A stretch of 64,000 nt of DNA from Aedes albopictus (taxonomy: Eukaryota > Arthropoda > Insecta > Diptera > Culicidae), in contig NC_085137.1 in the NCBI RefSeq assembly GCF_035046485.1, positions 483,284,252 through 483,348,251 of the forward strand. Direction: 5' to 3'. The translations under genes and the position numbers were made by a program. The stretch's first letter is position 1. Every line of letters begins with the position of its first letter. Of this stretch, positions 22,149-32,795 are shown in pieces. The notes under the pieces were generated by a model. The model worked only from the letters and a program-made list of their open reading frames with translations, was not told the origin of the DNA and made no database searches.

Positions 22149-22392
22149 CACTGTTGAAAATGCTTTGACATCCATGTGCACAACAGAACATGTGCTCGAT
22201 GAACAAATTGAGATTTGAAATTATGAAAAGAAATCCACGTACTCCGGTGAGACTCGAACTCTAGCGAATTGGGAGTCGTGAGTTCGAGTCTCACCGGAGT
22301 ACGTGGATTTCTTTTCATAATTTCAAATCTCAATTTGTTCATCGAGCACATGTTCTGTTGTGCACATGGATGTCAAAGCATTTTCAACAGTG
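22149..22392. repeat. Inverted SINE dimer (244-bp palindrome)
   Basis: Arms of 113 bp starting CACTGTTGAAAATGCTTTGA are reverse complements of each other around an 18-nt spacer. Each arm holds a tRNA-type B box (GAGTTCGAGTCTC) followed by AATTTCAAATCTCAATTTGTT, matching the 3' part of the SINE at 41.2 kb. Confidence 0.75.
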
Positions 22393-22787
22393 AAATAATA
22401 TGACTTTTACAAAAATCATTTGAAAATAAACATTTAAATATAATCGTGTTTTATTTTATTATCAGTTTTGTTATTAAATTTTAGAACAAAGTATGGACAA
22501 GTAATCAAAACAAAACATAGTATATTGTATTAGTTTTTTCGCATAACTTATATAAGGCATATAATAAGCATTATTTGAAAAAGAACATAAAAAGTATAAT
22601 CCAAACTTATACTTTTCATTACGATTTTCTAATAGAATTTAAAAACATTTTGTATACATTTCATTGGGTAAACGAAATGGCAAAAATGTATAACATTTTC
22701 TTATATATTCAATGAGGATTTTTCTTTTCGTGTAGGTCACGCATGAGAACGTTCTTCCATATCCGAACCCAATTAGCGTTCACGATA

Positions 22788-23037
22788 AGGTCAGTTTACC
22801 TATTTTTCTAAAATATGGGTAAATTTTACTCAAATTTGCGTAAACTTTACGCAAATATGGGTAAATAAAACTCATATTTTGCAAAAGTGCACATTCGCAT
22901 TTATGGGTAATATTTACCCATATTTGGGTTACAATTAGGTACACATTACCCATATTTGAGTCTTGTTTACCTATATTTGAGTATCATTTACGCATATTTG
23001 CGGTTGTGCACTTTTTGGAAAAAAGGTAAACTGACCT
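22788..23037. mobile_element. 250-bp MITE with internal ACCCATATTTGGGTA repeats
   Basis: Ends AGGTCAGTTTACC inverted, TA duplicated (22786-22787, 23038-23039). The interior repeats TACCCATATTTGRGT-like units on both strands. Confidence 0.65.
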
Positions 23038-23850
23038 TAGCGTGTTTGGATTTTCAGTCTCCACTTTCGGTCTGTCTGTACGTTCGATGAAATAACGATG
23101 GATTAGATCGGCGGAAGGGTGCTGACGGATTTGGAAGGGTAAACTGCGTATGTTTTTAAGGAGTATCTTTAGGCAGGAAAGGTCTGGGATTGAGTTTGCG
23201 GGGGGAGGATTTGCTAAGATTAGAAGAGATTTATAGTACGGGAGGGAATCGATCTCTTGGAGATGTCGGCTAATGAGAAGGGCGCTGAATTTCATTGCTG
23301 GAATATGCAACTTGATTCCGCCACTTTCCTTGCTGCGTGCAAGTTGCTGCATAGGGACGGTCGCCGGAACACCGCGGAAGAGGTATCGTCGCATTGTAGC
23401 CGTCACTTTTGCAACGTGTGCTGGTGTAGCAGCCAGGTGGGACGCCAAGTACCACATTTTGGACGACAGAAATGTGTTCAGTAGAGTGACCTTTTGGAGA
23501 AGAGTCAAACTACGCTGGGAATGCAGCCAAACTAGCCGCGAAAAGTTTGCAACGATTGTATCCCAATTTATCGTTACCATCTCCGCAATAGAATTTACGA
23601 AGACGATACCGAGAATCCTGATCGTGTTTTCTGTGCGGAGCCACGGCACAGAGAGGGGATCATTAATTTGGCCAACGTTGACTGCTGTCGTTTTGGCCTC
23701 ATTCAAGCGTGCGCCAGCTATCGTTTCGAAGCGCCTGAACAAATTTCGCATCGCGTTCAGTTGTTCCGTACTAGTGACGATTGCACTGATGTCGTCGGCG
23801 TAGGCAACAATTAAGGTGAAGGTTGCTGAGCGCACCAAACTATGCTTCAT
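22984..23850 (-). pseudogene. L1-like RT, C-terminal half
   Basis: It begins near the catalytic VAYADDISAIVTS, followed by GARLNEAKTTAV, IRILGI and WYLASHLAATP. The last residues (after PKVETENPNTL) come from the 250-bp MITE, not the LINE. Confidence 0.75.
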
Positions 23851-23865
23851 GGTGTACGTGCAGTT

Positions 23866-24955
23866 GATTCATAAATCAACAGTAGATGTATTAGTAATAT
23901 GTGTACACTTCAAATCCCGGAAACCGTCAACACTTTGTTTATATTTACTATAGTGATCTATCCAACTAAATTTGATTTGCTCCCATTTGTCCCAAAACAA
24001 TACACGAGGCAATCTACACTATGTGACTGTCAGAGTTAAACTTTAATTTATGATTGCTAGTTTCACGTTTTGAGAATATTCCATACTTTTCCTGTGGTTT
24101 CTGGGTTTGAAAATAATAATTAAAAGCCATTTCAATCGACCGCAATACTCTTCTGAGTGATTGGTTCGTTTACCTTTTTGCTCCAGTTCAGGGCTGCCTG
24201 ATAAGAGAAGATGCTTTCATCACATACTTTCATGCTAACTTATGTAGCAGAACAAAAATCAAACTTTTGCCGAGAATATGTTCTTCCAAAGCTATTTCAT
24301 ATTTTCTAAGAAAATGTTTAATTATTATTACAAACTGTTGATACATTTCAACTCGTTATTACGCCAAATTGTTAAGTTGTTGGAATATAAATCAAAATGT
24401 CCCTCGTGGCTATTTTGGCAACACTAGTCAGCAACCAGCATCGCGATCAGCGCGTCGTGTTCGGGTCGGTATTTTGATCTCGTTTTCAAGCATAGTTTAT
24501 TCGGGCACAAAAGTGAAAAAGTATTAATTCTACATGATGAAATAGTGATTATATCATAAGCATGGAATGTAATGAGTATTCGATCAACTTTTCCAAGTGC
24601 TGTGGGCTGCCAAAGTACGAAAAACGAGCGAAATAAAAAGTGTTGTGAATAAGCGGTGATAATAATAAAACGACACCAAGAAGAAGATGCTTAAGTGAAT
24701 TGAAATAAGTTTAGCACGAAACAGCAAAATAATTTAAGAAAGTAGGTTTAAAATCAACCAGGATATGTGGGGAAAAGTGATTATTACTACGAGTAGCAAC
24801 TACGACGTGATTTGAACAGGTTAGTTGATTGATTTATTCAATTTTGTGCATCGCTCTCGCGTATCGTGAAAATATGTGGGCAAGAAGGAACGGGCAGAGA
24901 GGAAAGTGAGTAAGAGGGAAACAGGGTGCCATATTGACTGCCATTTTTGGTCACC
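23866..24955 (+). other. ~1.1-kb insert in the LINE carrying a 5'-UTR-like exon
   Basis: It separates EGNLRD from the YADD part of the LINE. From about 24428 it reads like an insect 5' UTR exon (TAGTCAGC start, A-rich GTGAAAAAG tracts) ending GAACAG|GTTAGTTG near 24820. Neither terminal repeats nor a target duplication were found, so whether this is an LTR, another TE or captured DNA is open. Confidence 0.3.
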
Positions 24956-24959
24956 AGGG

Positions 24960-25135
24960 ACTATGTCCTTAAATTTCCCTCACACGCTTGTTCTAGTTGT
25001 CGCAGAAGCGGGTGCAGGTACCTACAAAACAAAAAGATGCATGGAGAGAGGGTCTCCTTGCCTAACCGATCGCTGTATCGGAAAGGGTGCTGAAAGCGAG
25101 CCGTTGATAAGAAGTCGGGATGAAGAAGACTCTGC
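24960..25135 (-). pseudogene. L1-like RT, middle piece
   Basis: RLLINGSLSAPFPIQRSVRQ then GDPLSMHLFVL, then a frameshift near 25022, after which YLHPLLRQLEQACEGNLRD continues in another frame. This piece links the N- and C-terminal RT halves. Confidence 0.7.
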
Positions 25136-25360
25136 TAGGGAATCGCGCTACTTGGGCGGTGGCTTCTATATTCGTCTGTTTTCCACTATAACTCAGTCAA
25201 TCTTGAACCAATTGACACAATTCTTGGAATGCGGTGAGATAGGTATAGTATCTACCCGTGTACAAAATTTCAAGTCAATCGGTTCAAAATTGACCGAGTT
25301 ACAGTGGAAAACAGACGAAACAGACGAAGAAAACCACCGCCCAAGTAGCGCGATACCCTA
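25136..25360. mobile_element. Foldback MITE, copy A
   Basis: Ends AGGGAATCGCGCTACTTGGG and AGGGTATCGCGCTACTTGGG inverted, bordered by TA. The arms include TTCGTCTGTTTTCCACT. A second copy of the family is at 63587-63805. Confidence 0.75.
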
Positions 25361-25389
25361 TGTGGGCCAGTAAATTTACCAACGCCGCA

Positions 25390-25953
25390 TCAAAACCCAG
25401 GCATTGTGTGGAATAAAAATCCGTGATCGACTCGATCGAAAGCGTGATCCAGATCAAAACTGATCAGCTTTCCACAACGACCGTTCGCTTTCATCTGTGC
25501 AATCCTGTCCTTGATTGCAAGAGTTGCTTGGAAAATATTTCTTCCAGAGTTAGAGCATTTCTGCGAAGCAGTCAAAATATTGTGGGAGCGGAGCACTTCA
25601 TCTAACCGCTTTTTCAAAATTTTAGATAGAATTTTATAGTCAAAATTGACCAAGCTAATCGGTCTATATGAACGAGCCGTTTCTCCTCCACCTCGTTTTT
25701 TCACCAACACTATTACGCCGTCGACGAATTGCGCTGGAAAGTTTGACCTAAGAGCTTCATTCATAACGAGGTTGAGCTCCCGGTGGATAACATCGAATGT
25801 ACGCAGATAAAACTCTTTTGGTAGTCCGTCGGGTCCGGGGGATTTTTTCGCAGCACTCGTCCGTATTGCCGAAAGAATATCAGCTGTTGAAATGTCGTTC
25901 ATACACGCTGCACTTACGTCATCATTCTCTGGAATAACTCCCCAAGCAACCAA
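25390..25953 (-). pseudogene. L1-like RT, N-terminal half
   Basis: SPGPDGLPKEFYLRTFDVIH, GVIVLVKKR, SYRPISLVNFDYKILSKIL, RNIFQATLAIKDRI and LISFDLDHAFDRVDHGF. The first few residues come from the end of the neighbouring DNA element. Confidence 0.8.
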
Positions 25954-27259
25954 AAGTTCGGATTCATCTTGAAGAACGAACTCAGAAGTTTAATTTTGGT
26001 TCAATTCCGGTTTCGTTGAACTTGATTCTCCAAAAAGTTACTCATGTATTGTTTATGAACTTGGAAGTACATGTACAAGCTTTTGACTTCTCTTCAAAAC
26101 GATATTAAAGTCGAAAACAGGTTCAGCAAGAACTTACGTTGAACTTTGGAGCAAAGTTCAATCAAATATTAACCAAACTCATATTAAACTTTTGCGTGCC
26201 TCTAAATCTCAAATATAGTTCATTTGGACATGTTCCAACAACTTGAAATGTTCCGTTTTGAACTTGTTTCGAACTTGTTTTGAACTTACTACTCAAAGTT
26301 CGGATAAATATTAACCGTACCAAAAGTGAACTTCACTGGAACTTCGGCGACAGCGGAGCTGGGGAGAAGTTTTCATTCGATTAAATCATCTGGAAATCGA
26401 GCGCAGCAGCCACAGCTTGTGTTAATTTCACAGGTACACATTGTTTCACTATAATATTTCAACGTACTTACTTGTAATCAACGCAAAGCATCCGTATTGT
26501 GTGCGCAAAGGCTGCCCCCGCAGCGGACAACTGGTAGAACCGGATTCCGCCGAAGTTTTTTTTTCGGCTGCGGATGAAAGTCTTCCAGCTTTGCTGGATG
26601 TTTTCATCCCCGTCTCACTTGTCGCACCAGCGCGCCGGTAATCGACGTGATGGTAGCCACTGAAAACTTATAAACTTTTCTGAATTATTTGCACTGGCAC
26701 TAATTTATTGCTTTGCACTTGTTCGTAATTTAAGACGAACCAAAACAAACTGAAAATGTCAAACTGATTAAGTTCACAAGAAGTTCCACGTAAACTTCTT
26801 TCGAACCTTCGTCTTCAGGTTCAGAGAAAGTTCACACGCGAACCTGATTGAGCTCTACTAAGTGATATCAGCACATTGAGTAAAATCCCACAATGCCTAA
26901 CAACACATACATGGAGTAGTGGTTAGGCGCCGGCTTTCAACGAGGAGAACCCGAGTTCAAATCTCAGTAAGTAAAAAACATCAAAAATTATTTCAAACTA
27001 TTAGTCAATTTGGATTCCACATGAACTAATGTCTCTTAATAATAAATTACTTTTGAGGATTAAGCTCATTTTTTTTAATTTTTTTAAAGCTTATTTTTAA
27101 GCTGAATAGCGTTCCTTTCAGCGACACAAGTGTACTTTTTGTGAACTCAAGTTCGGTTAATTACTTAAAAAGTGAGCTGAATAGAATGCTATTCATCTTC
27201 CTTCGAATAGCTGATTAAGCCCAAACATGCTATTTTATCCGAACTTTTGGTTGCTTGGG
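25941..27259. mobile_element. 1.3-kb DNA element with CCCAAGCAACCAAAAGTTCG ends
   Basis: 23-bp inverted ends; the bases outside are TC on both sides (25939-25940, 27260-27261). Removing it restores DCER-VIPEND in the LINE. A partial copy of its right arm lies at 49796-49960. There is no transposase. Confidence 0.65.
26922..26975 (+). repeat. tRNA-Glu-like pseudogene or SINE head
   Basis: GTAGTGGTTAGGCGCCGGC, CTTTCA at the anticodon loop (TTC, Glu) and GAGTTCAAATCTC at the B box resemble tRNA-Glu. The acceptor stem does not pair, so it is not a functional tRNA. Confidence 0.45.
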
Positions 27260-27694
27260 TCTCTCGCAATCGAAAGCATCGCCCGCTTCAACATTCTCCC
27301 GTGCATAGAGATTGGTGAAGTACTGTACCATGTGATCTCGTATCGCATCTGGATCGCCGATTACTTCGTCATCATCGTTCAACAATCGCTCGATGGTATT
27401 GTTTCTCCTCGCTCTTTCCCCCAGCTGGAATATGGAAAGCGGTTCGCCAGCAACAAGCGTTTCGTTTATTCGGACAAACATTTCGGAAAAACGGCGTTGG
27501 TGCGATAGCATTTCTGCTTTCACTCTGTTGATGGTCACTAGCATGGCACGGTTGGTGTGGTAGTCGTCGTATGCCTGCCGTAGCAGTTCATAGAGGCGTT
27601 GCTGCTCGTTGTGGAAAGCATCAAAGGCAAGCTTCGATTTCCAGCGGAAAAAAGATTTCAGGCTTGGTTTCGCATGCGAGAGCCACCATTCCAT
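27230..27694 (-). pseudogene. Linker between endonuclease and RT of the L1-like ORF2
   Basis: WWLSHAKPSLKSFFRWKSK to GDPDAIRDHMVQYFTNLYA is the region that precedes RT in LINE ORF2 proteins. The last residues (PKQPKVRIK) come from the inserted DNA element. Confidence 0.6.
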
Positions 27695-28109
27695 CCAAGA
27701 CGAATAGTTGCGGCGCTGCCGGGTCCAATATTGCCAGCGAATTTGTATTGTATTTTTTACGAATAATCAGACTTTGGAGACGAAATTGAACTCGCCCTAA
27801 TATGGTACTAACCTAACATTTATGACACATTTTCGCCTTCTTTCCCCAATTCAGGCGAAACCAGCTGATTTTGTTGTGAAAACATAAACAGCTGGTAGCC
27901 GTGAACAATAAGGATGAACGTAAACATCGGTGAAGCAGCTGGTTTTGTTGTGTAAACATGACCAGCTGGTGAGCCGAGAACAAAAGACCTAAATGGTAAA
28001 CATTGAGACGGCCGGCGAAAACTGTCACATTATCGGGCGAGTTGCAAAAACCCTGTGACTGAGAGTGACAGCGAAATATGAGTACGACGAAATTTATTGC
28101 ATCAAAGTA

Positions 28110-28882
28110 TAAGTCGAAAAAAAAATCGCAATAGTTCTTCAATGTTTTCGGCGGTTAGGAGATGGGGACGAAGGGACCAAAAACCTCGTCCGGGCGGTCT
28201 GTCGGGGAGGGGAAGGCATACTCTCGCAGTTAAAGCTTTGTGGTCCGAGAAACAAACGACATGAACAGCTGTTGTTCTCAGCTGTTGTCGGAGACCGCTG
28301 CTCACATAGAGTCGATCGAGTCTGGACGACGAGTTGTGCAGTTATATAAGTGTATCCCGTCTCTCGCGAACGGAGCTGTAGCCATGCATCATACAGTCGT
28401 AGCTGTGTTACGGTTGACTGTAGTGCGGGACTCGAGTTGGAGCCCGTTGCATCACACTGCCTAATCACACAGTTAAAGTCCCCACCGAGGATGACGTGGT
28501 CGGTACGATGTCGCAGGTAGTAGGCAACGGTGTTGTTGTAGAAGCGTTCACGCTCGGCTCGGAATACCGATCCCGACGGGGCATACACATTACACAAGGT
28601 GGTGTTTTGCACTCGTAAGGCTAGTAGGCGGCCGTCTAGGCTCTTTTCGACGTGTGCGAATTTGATGTGCTGCTTAAGAGCAATTGCGGTCCCTCTTCTC
28701 GCATGATCGACGTTGCAGATGACGTTGTACCCAGGGAGGGCAAGCTGTTCGTTTTCAACCTCCTGCAGGAAAACAATGTCGAGGTCGAGCGTGCGGATGA
28801 ATGTGCGGAGAGCTTGTATTTTCGTTGTGTTGGTGATCGTGTTGATGTTGATTGTGCCGATGTTAACACTCGTGTACTCCAT
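28110..28882 (-). pseudogene. L1-like ORF2 start: AP endonuclease domain
   Basis: TININTITN, VFLQEVENEQ, RGTAIALKQH, VYAPSG and GGDFNCV are the conserved endonuclease motifs. The final FSDHKAL is in another frame (28305-28102), so one frameshift lies near 28310. The ATG overlaps the ORF1 stop by one base (TAATG). Confidence 0.8.
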
Positions 28883-29898
28883 TATTGTTGGATATCCTCT
28901 CCGGAGTCTCGGCTGTGTTTGATGGAGTCGTTTGGTCGCATCTTTTTCCCTGGCGGTGATCTTCTGCTCCGCTGGTGCCGACTATTGATTGATGACGTCG
29001 ATGTTTGAGAGGAGTCTGTGTCGTTGCCGTCCGTGTTGCATGTTGTGACGAAGCTTGTCATCGGGGTTGAGAGTGGCGTCAAAAGAACGACGGGCTGTGC
29101 TCCAATGGATTTGGCAGCGGGAGGCGGCATCGTGCTTTTTTGTTGTGCTGTTGTGGTTCGCTTTTCTTTCGGTTTGACCACGGTTTCGTTTGCCGTGGAG
29201 ATTGGGTGTACCTGCGACGGCTGCAGTTTCGGAGGATGGTTGTTCGGCTTGACCGGTTTAGGTGGCAGCGCCGGTTGTTTCGCAACAGTAGCGTAGGATT
29301 GGTCTGCTGCGAGTTTTTGCACCAGCAGTTTTTTGTTCTGCACACATGGGATTCCCACATGTACGAACTCTTGGCAGTGCAAGCACGTCTGCCGCTGCCC
29401 CTTGTACGCCACTGCCGTGTCTTCACCACGAATCGTCACCAGGGAAGGGATGTTTTTCTTCACCACCATCCTAGCGATACGCACACCAGTTTTGATTCCG
29501 CCGAAGGCGGTTCGTTCGTCCCACAAGAGGTCACGAATGTTGATGACGTCACCGTAATCGCCGAGGAATTCGCCGATCTGCTCGTTGGACACCTCGTTGG
29601 ACAGATCGAACAGGCGCACTTCCACAGCACCATCCTCCATCACGATACGCATCTTGTACGCTTTACCATCAAACACGTATTCGTGCTTGTTGTCGTGTTG
29701 TCGAACGATTGCCTCAGCAAGTTCGAGGTTGTTCACCTCCACGAAGGTGCAGCCTAGCCGTCTGCTTGGCTGGAGTAGAATCACATTTTCTCGCGTGAGA
29801 CCGAGTTCTTTCCCAACGAATTTATGGATTTCTTCGTGGGAAAGTTGTTTCGGAAATTGCGAATAATCAACGCGAAAAGTGTTTTCGCGACGCGGCAT
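28882..29898 (-). CDS. L1-like ORF1, nucleic-acid-binding protein, 338 aa
   Basis: Intact. The N-terminal half has an RRM-like feel (VEVRLFDLSNEVSNEQIGEF). A CCHC knuckle C-x2-C-x4-H-x4-C is at residues 172-185. A Pro/Ser/Thr-rich tail ends in a basic patch (RHQRSRRSPPGKK). The role known for this family is RNA binding in the retrotransposition particle. It is undamaged although ORF2 is broken. Confidence 0.75.
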   Translation of the reverse strand: MPRRENTFRVDYSQFPKQLSHEEIHKFVGKELGLTRENVILLQPSRRLGCTFVEVNNLELAEAIVRQHDNKHEYVFDGKAYKMRIVMEDGAVEVRLFDLSNEVSNEQIGEFLGDYGDVINIRDLLWDERTAFGGIKTGVRIARMVVKKNIPSLVTIRGEDTAVAYKGQRQTCLHCQEFVHVGIPCVQNKKLLVQKLAADQSYATVAKQPALPPKPVKPNNHPPKLQPSQVHPISTANETVVKPKEKRTTTAQQKSTMPPPAAKSIGAQPVVLLTPLSTPMTSFVTTCNTDGNDTDSSQTSTSSINSRHQRSRRSPPGKKMRPNDSIKHSRDSGEDIQQ

Positions 29899-30058
29899 CG
29901 CGGAACACGACGGCGCGGAATCTGAACCTACTTGTTCTTTGTATCAACGAAAAACGTAAAGAAATAGTCCGTGAACGACTTCCGACACTTGCTCGCTTCG
30001 AGATTATCGACTGATCGGCTCGGAAGTTGAGCGCTAACTGAGATCAAGAGGTTTCGGA

Positions 30059-31216
30059 ATGAGTGGCAGTATTTCCATGCCGATGGTGGAACGACTCAAG
30101 GGCCGGGAGAATTATTCGTCGTGGGCCTTTGCTACGAAGATGATGCTCATCAGGGAAGGTACCTGGGACACCGTGGAACGAGGGGATCAAGATCCGGCCG
30201 ATGCGTCCTCGCTCAGGGCATTGGCTACCATCTGCCTAAGCATCGAACCCGTAAATTACAGTTTGGTGCAGGCAGCAAAAACGGCCAAAGAAGCGTGGAA
30301 CAACCTTAAGGCGGCTTTTCAAGACGATGGCATGACGAGACGAATTGGGCTGCTGCGGAAGCTTACCAGTATTCGCCTGGCGGAATGCTCGTCGGTGGAG
30401 CAGTACGTTAACGAGCTGATGTCGACTAACCACAAGTTATCGGAGGTCGGTTTCAAAGTCGACGATACTTGGCTGGCTAGCCTCCTGCTGATGGGACTCC
30501 CGGAAACGTACGAGCCGATGATTATGGGCCTTGAGGCGTCAGGTGCTCGGATGACGGCGGATGCAATAAAGGCCAAAATTCTTCAGGACGTAAAGGTATG
30601 CAACAACCCAAGGTCGAGTGGAAGCGATGGTGCGTTTATCAGCCAGCAGCGAAAGAAGGCAGCCGAGAAGTCAAGCGTGAAGTGCTTCAAGTGTCAGCGG
30701 ATGGGCCACTATGCAGCTGAGTGTCCTACAAAGGAATCGAAAAAGAAGCATGAGAGAAAAGGGAACCACCAAGCAGCTTTCAGCGTGTTCCAGAGGAACG
30801 GTGAGTCAAATCCGGACTGGATCTTCGATTCCGGCGCAACCTCTCATATGTGCCATGGCGGTGTGGTGCTCGATGGCGTGGAAGAAGTTTCGCAGCGAAT
30901 CAACGTGGCAAACAATGCGGTGTCATCTGTCGTTGCCACTGGAAACGCCAAGCTGAAGGCGGCCGTTGGAAGTGAAGTGTGCATTTTATCCGTTTCCAAC
31001 GTGCTTCAAGTTCCGGATCTGGCGATCAACCTGCTTTCGGTGAGTAAGATCTGCAAGAGTGGGTACAGAGTAGTATTCACTGCTGATACGTGTGAAGTGA
31101 GGTCTGCGTCCAACGGACTGGTGGCAACTGGAAGAGAGAGTATGGGACTTTACAAGTTGGTCTTGTCCGGCGAGCAAACAGGGTGTCTACTCAAATATGA
31201 AAATGAAATTCCCTGA
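30059..31216 (+). pseudogene. Ty1/copia gag-protease, 3' truncated
   Basis: Gag (LKGRENYSSWAFATKMML, residues 13-30; LTSIRLAECSSVEQYVNEL), zinc knuckle CFKCQRMGHYAAEC at 209-222, and protease active site WIFDSGATSHMC with Asp257. The frame is open, but integrase, RT and RNase H are absent. At about 31178 the copia sequence is replaced by a repeat starting GGGTGTCTACTCAA. No LTR or primer site is visible upstream. Confidence 0.8.
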
Positions 31217-31930
31217 TATTTCCAGGATTTTTCCAGGTTTTTGAAAATAATTCCAGGTTCAAGAAACATGAACAAATCGACTAAACTAAACATGATTTCA
31301 GATTTCTAGAAGATCGTGGAAGCGCAACTTTTTGGAAATTTCTGATTCTAACTATAATGACATTCAGGGACAACATCCTACCAGCATTTTGGACGGAAGC
31401 ACGAGGTGATTTCCTGATGGAATTCTTAAAAAACTCCTGGCGATACTTTAGGAGATTTTTCTGCATAATTTGATGAAAATCTTGTTTAGCAAGGAAAACA
31501 ACAAGAAATTACACTTTATTTTATAAAAGTTAAGCTTGGCCGTTCCAGCAGATAATCTTCCGAGTAGTTCCTGAGCAAACTTTCATAAATATTGTCAGAA
31601 ATTTAAAAAAAATTGCACCTAACGCTTTTGAACAAATCCTCCAAGAAACCCTTCACGCATAGCTTCAGTTATTGCGCACGAATACCTTCGTTGATTTCGC
31701 AAAAGAATCGCTCAAGTATGTATTTTCAGGAATTATAATTTCGCTAGATTCTTCTCCCCAGCGATTTCTCTTTTTATAGAAATTGCTAGCAAAAATGTTA
31801 GATATGTTTGTAGGACTTCAGTCAGAAAATCCTTTCAGAGTTTCAAAATAATTGACTTCAAATAACACTGCCAGTTACAGTCGAAAATTTTAAAATGACA
31901 TAAATTCAACTAGAGGAATTCTGAATTCTT
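31178..31930. repeat. Repeat junction and degenerate sequence
   Basis: GGGTGTCTACTC followed by TTTCCAGGATTTTTCCAGG is a common insect repeat start; it truncates the copia gene. The rest is degenerate GAATTC/CTCC-rich filler with no gene. Confidence 0.4.
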
Positions 31931-31935
31931 TCAGA

Positions 31936-32110
31936 GTAGATGGGTTTCGTGGCCGTGCGGCTAGAGGCGTCAGTCATCTAGGCGTCTCATAAGCCTCGTA
32001 GTGTGTTGGTTCGATTCCCGCTCCAGTCGGGGAAAGCTTTTCGTCAAACGGGAAATTCTCCATTGCACCACTGGGTGTTATGTGTATTGTCTGTTGTCTA
32101 ATGTTAGTGC
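31936..32110 (+). mobile_element. tRNA-derived SINE, second family
   Basis: A box GTGGCCGTGCGGCTAGAGG, B box GGTTCGATTCCCG, then CGGGAAATTCTCCATTGCAC. A fragment of the same family (GGTTCGATTCTTGCTCCAGT) lies at 45.57 kb. Confidence 0.65.
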
Positions 32111-32121
32111 TTGTTCAGTAT

Positions 32122-32233
32122 ACTGATAAAAATATCCATATTGGTTGTATGTGTCAGCCTATATAGATTTTTGCAATTAGTCTTTAGTAATACGACATAT
32201 ATTTAACACACATACTGCTGGATGAACTTTTCA
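32122..32233 (+). repeat. Dispersed repeat, copy 2
   Basis: Identical to 20726-20837. Here the sequence continues past GAACTTTT without a LINE, so it represents the empty site. Confidence 0.7.
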
Positions 32234-32479
32234 CATTTCAAAAATATGTGTGAGCGATATAGATTTTGTTATAAAGCCTTTTAAGCATTATAAATCATTT
32301 TAAATGATTTGTATTTGCTTCGGTTGTATAAATTATTTAGATTTTTCAGCTCGCCTCAACACTTTCAAAAAAAAAATGAAAAATGAAAAAAAAATGATTA
32401 AAACCACACATATATTTATTGGCATACTGCCAATATCGAGACCATTATTAAATTTAACTAGAAATAAATAAACATGAAA

Positions 32480-32795
32480 AGAAATTTGCGCCAATCCTCC
32501 GGTCCTTGCTCCTAGTCCTAGTCGGCAAACTTAGCATTTTCTGCACAAAATCAACATCGAGTTTCTTCGGGAACGCCTGAAATAATGTGAATAGAAACAT
32601 GCAGCATTAGTATTCCAATGCACCAACATCATATAAAGTTAATAATTACCTTTTAAATACTGTTTTCCATTGCTATAAGATGCACTGATATTGGATTCGA
32701 TGGATCCTCCGTGGCCCATCTCAGCCATCTCTGTGGGATTCCTAGAGGAATTTCTTCGTTAGCAACGAGTTTGGAAACAAGCTAAAATATAATTT
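32480..32795 (-). other. Two exon-like stretches of an unrecognised gene
   Basis: On the minus strand a TATATTTTAG acceptor (near 32782) opens a stretch reading LVSKLVANEEIPLGIPQRWL and ending near AAAAG|GTAATT. A second ATTATTTCAG acceptor (near 32578) opens AFPKKLDVDFVQKMLSLPTR. The first frame meets a TAA just before its donor, so it may be a decayed gene fragment. Confidence 0.3.

Larger units (their letters stand above)
21281..22732. mobile_element. 1.45-kb non-autonomous element with CACGAAAAGAAAA ends
   Basis: Inverted termini CACGAAAAGAAAA and TA on both sides (21279-21280, 22733-22734). Removing it with one TA joins MRDL to PSSHRSTLYMW in the LINE frame, which proves the borders. 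It contains a piece with intron-like structure (21469-22000) and an inverted SINE dimer (22149-22392). Confidence 0.7.
20838..30000 (-). mobile_element. L1-like LINE with ORF1 and ORF2, many insertions
   Basis: Minus-strand order: ORF1 (29898-28882), endonuclease (28882-28110), linker (27755-27262), RT (25940-25361, 25135-24960, 23865-23041), C-terminal region (22785-22735, 21278-20899), and 3' end with an A-run near 20840. Inserts: about 27760-28115, 25941-27259, 25136-25360, about 23866-24955, 22788-23037 and 21281-22732. The 5' end is near 30000. RT style (DGLPKEFY, YRPISLVN, FDLDHAFDRVDH, RSVRQGDPLSM, YADD) suggests the L1 group; not tested. Confidence 0.8.

Noticed and set aside
22984..23040. 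C-terminal residues after PKVETENPNTL in the RT ORF
   Set aside because: They are encoded by the inserted 250-bp MITE rather than the LINE.
24876..25373. 165-codon plus-strand ORF
   Set aside because: It crosses a minus-strand LINE RT fragment and a MITE, so it is a chance frame.
29018..29866. Plus-strand ORFs up to 205 codons opposite LINE ORF1
   Set aside because: Shadows of the intact minus-strand ORF1.
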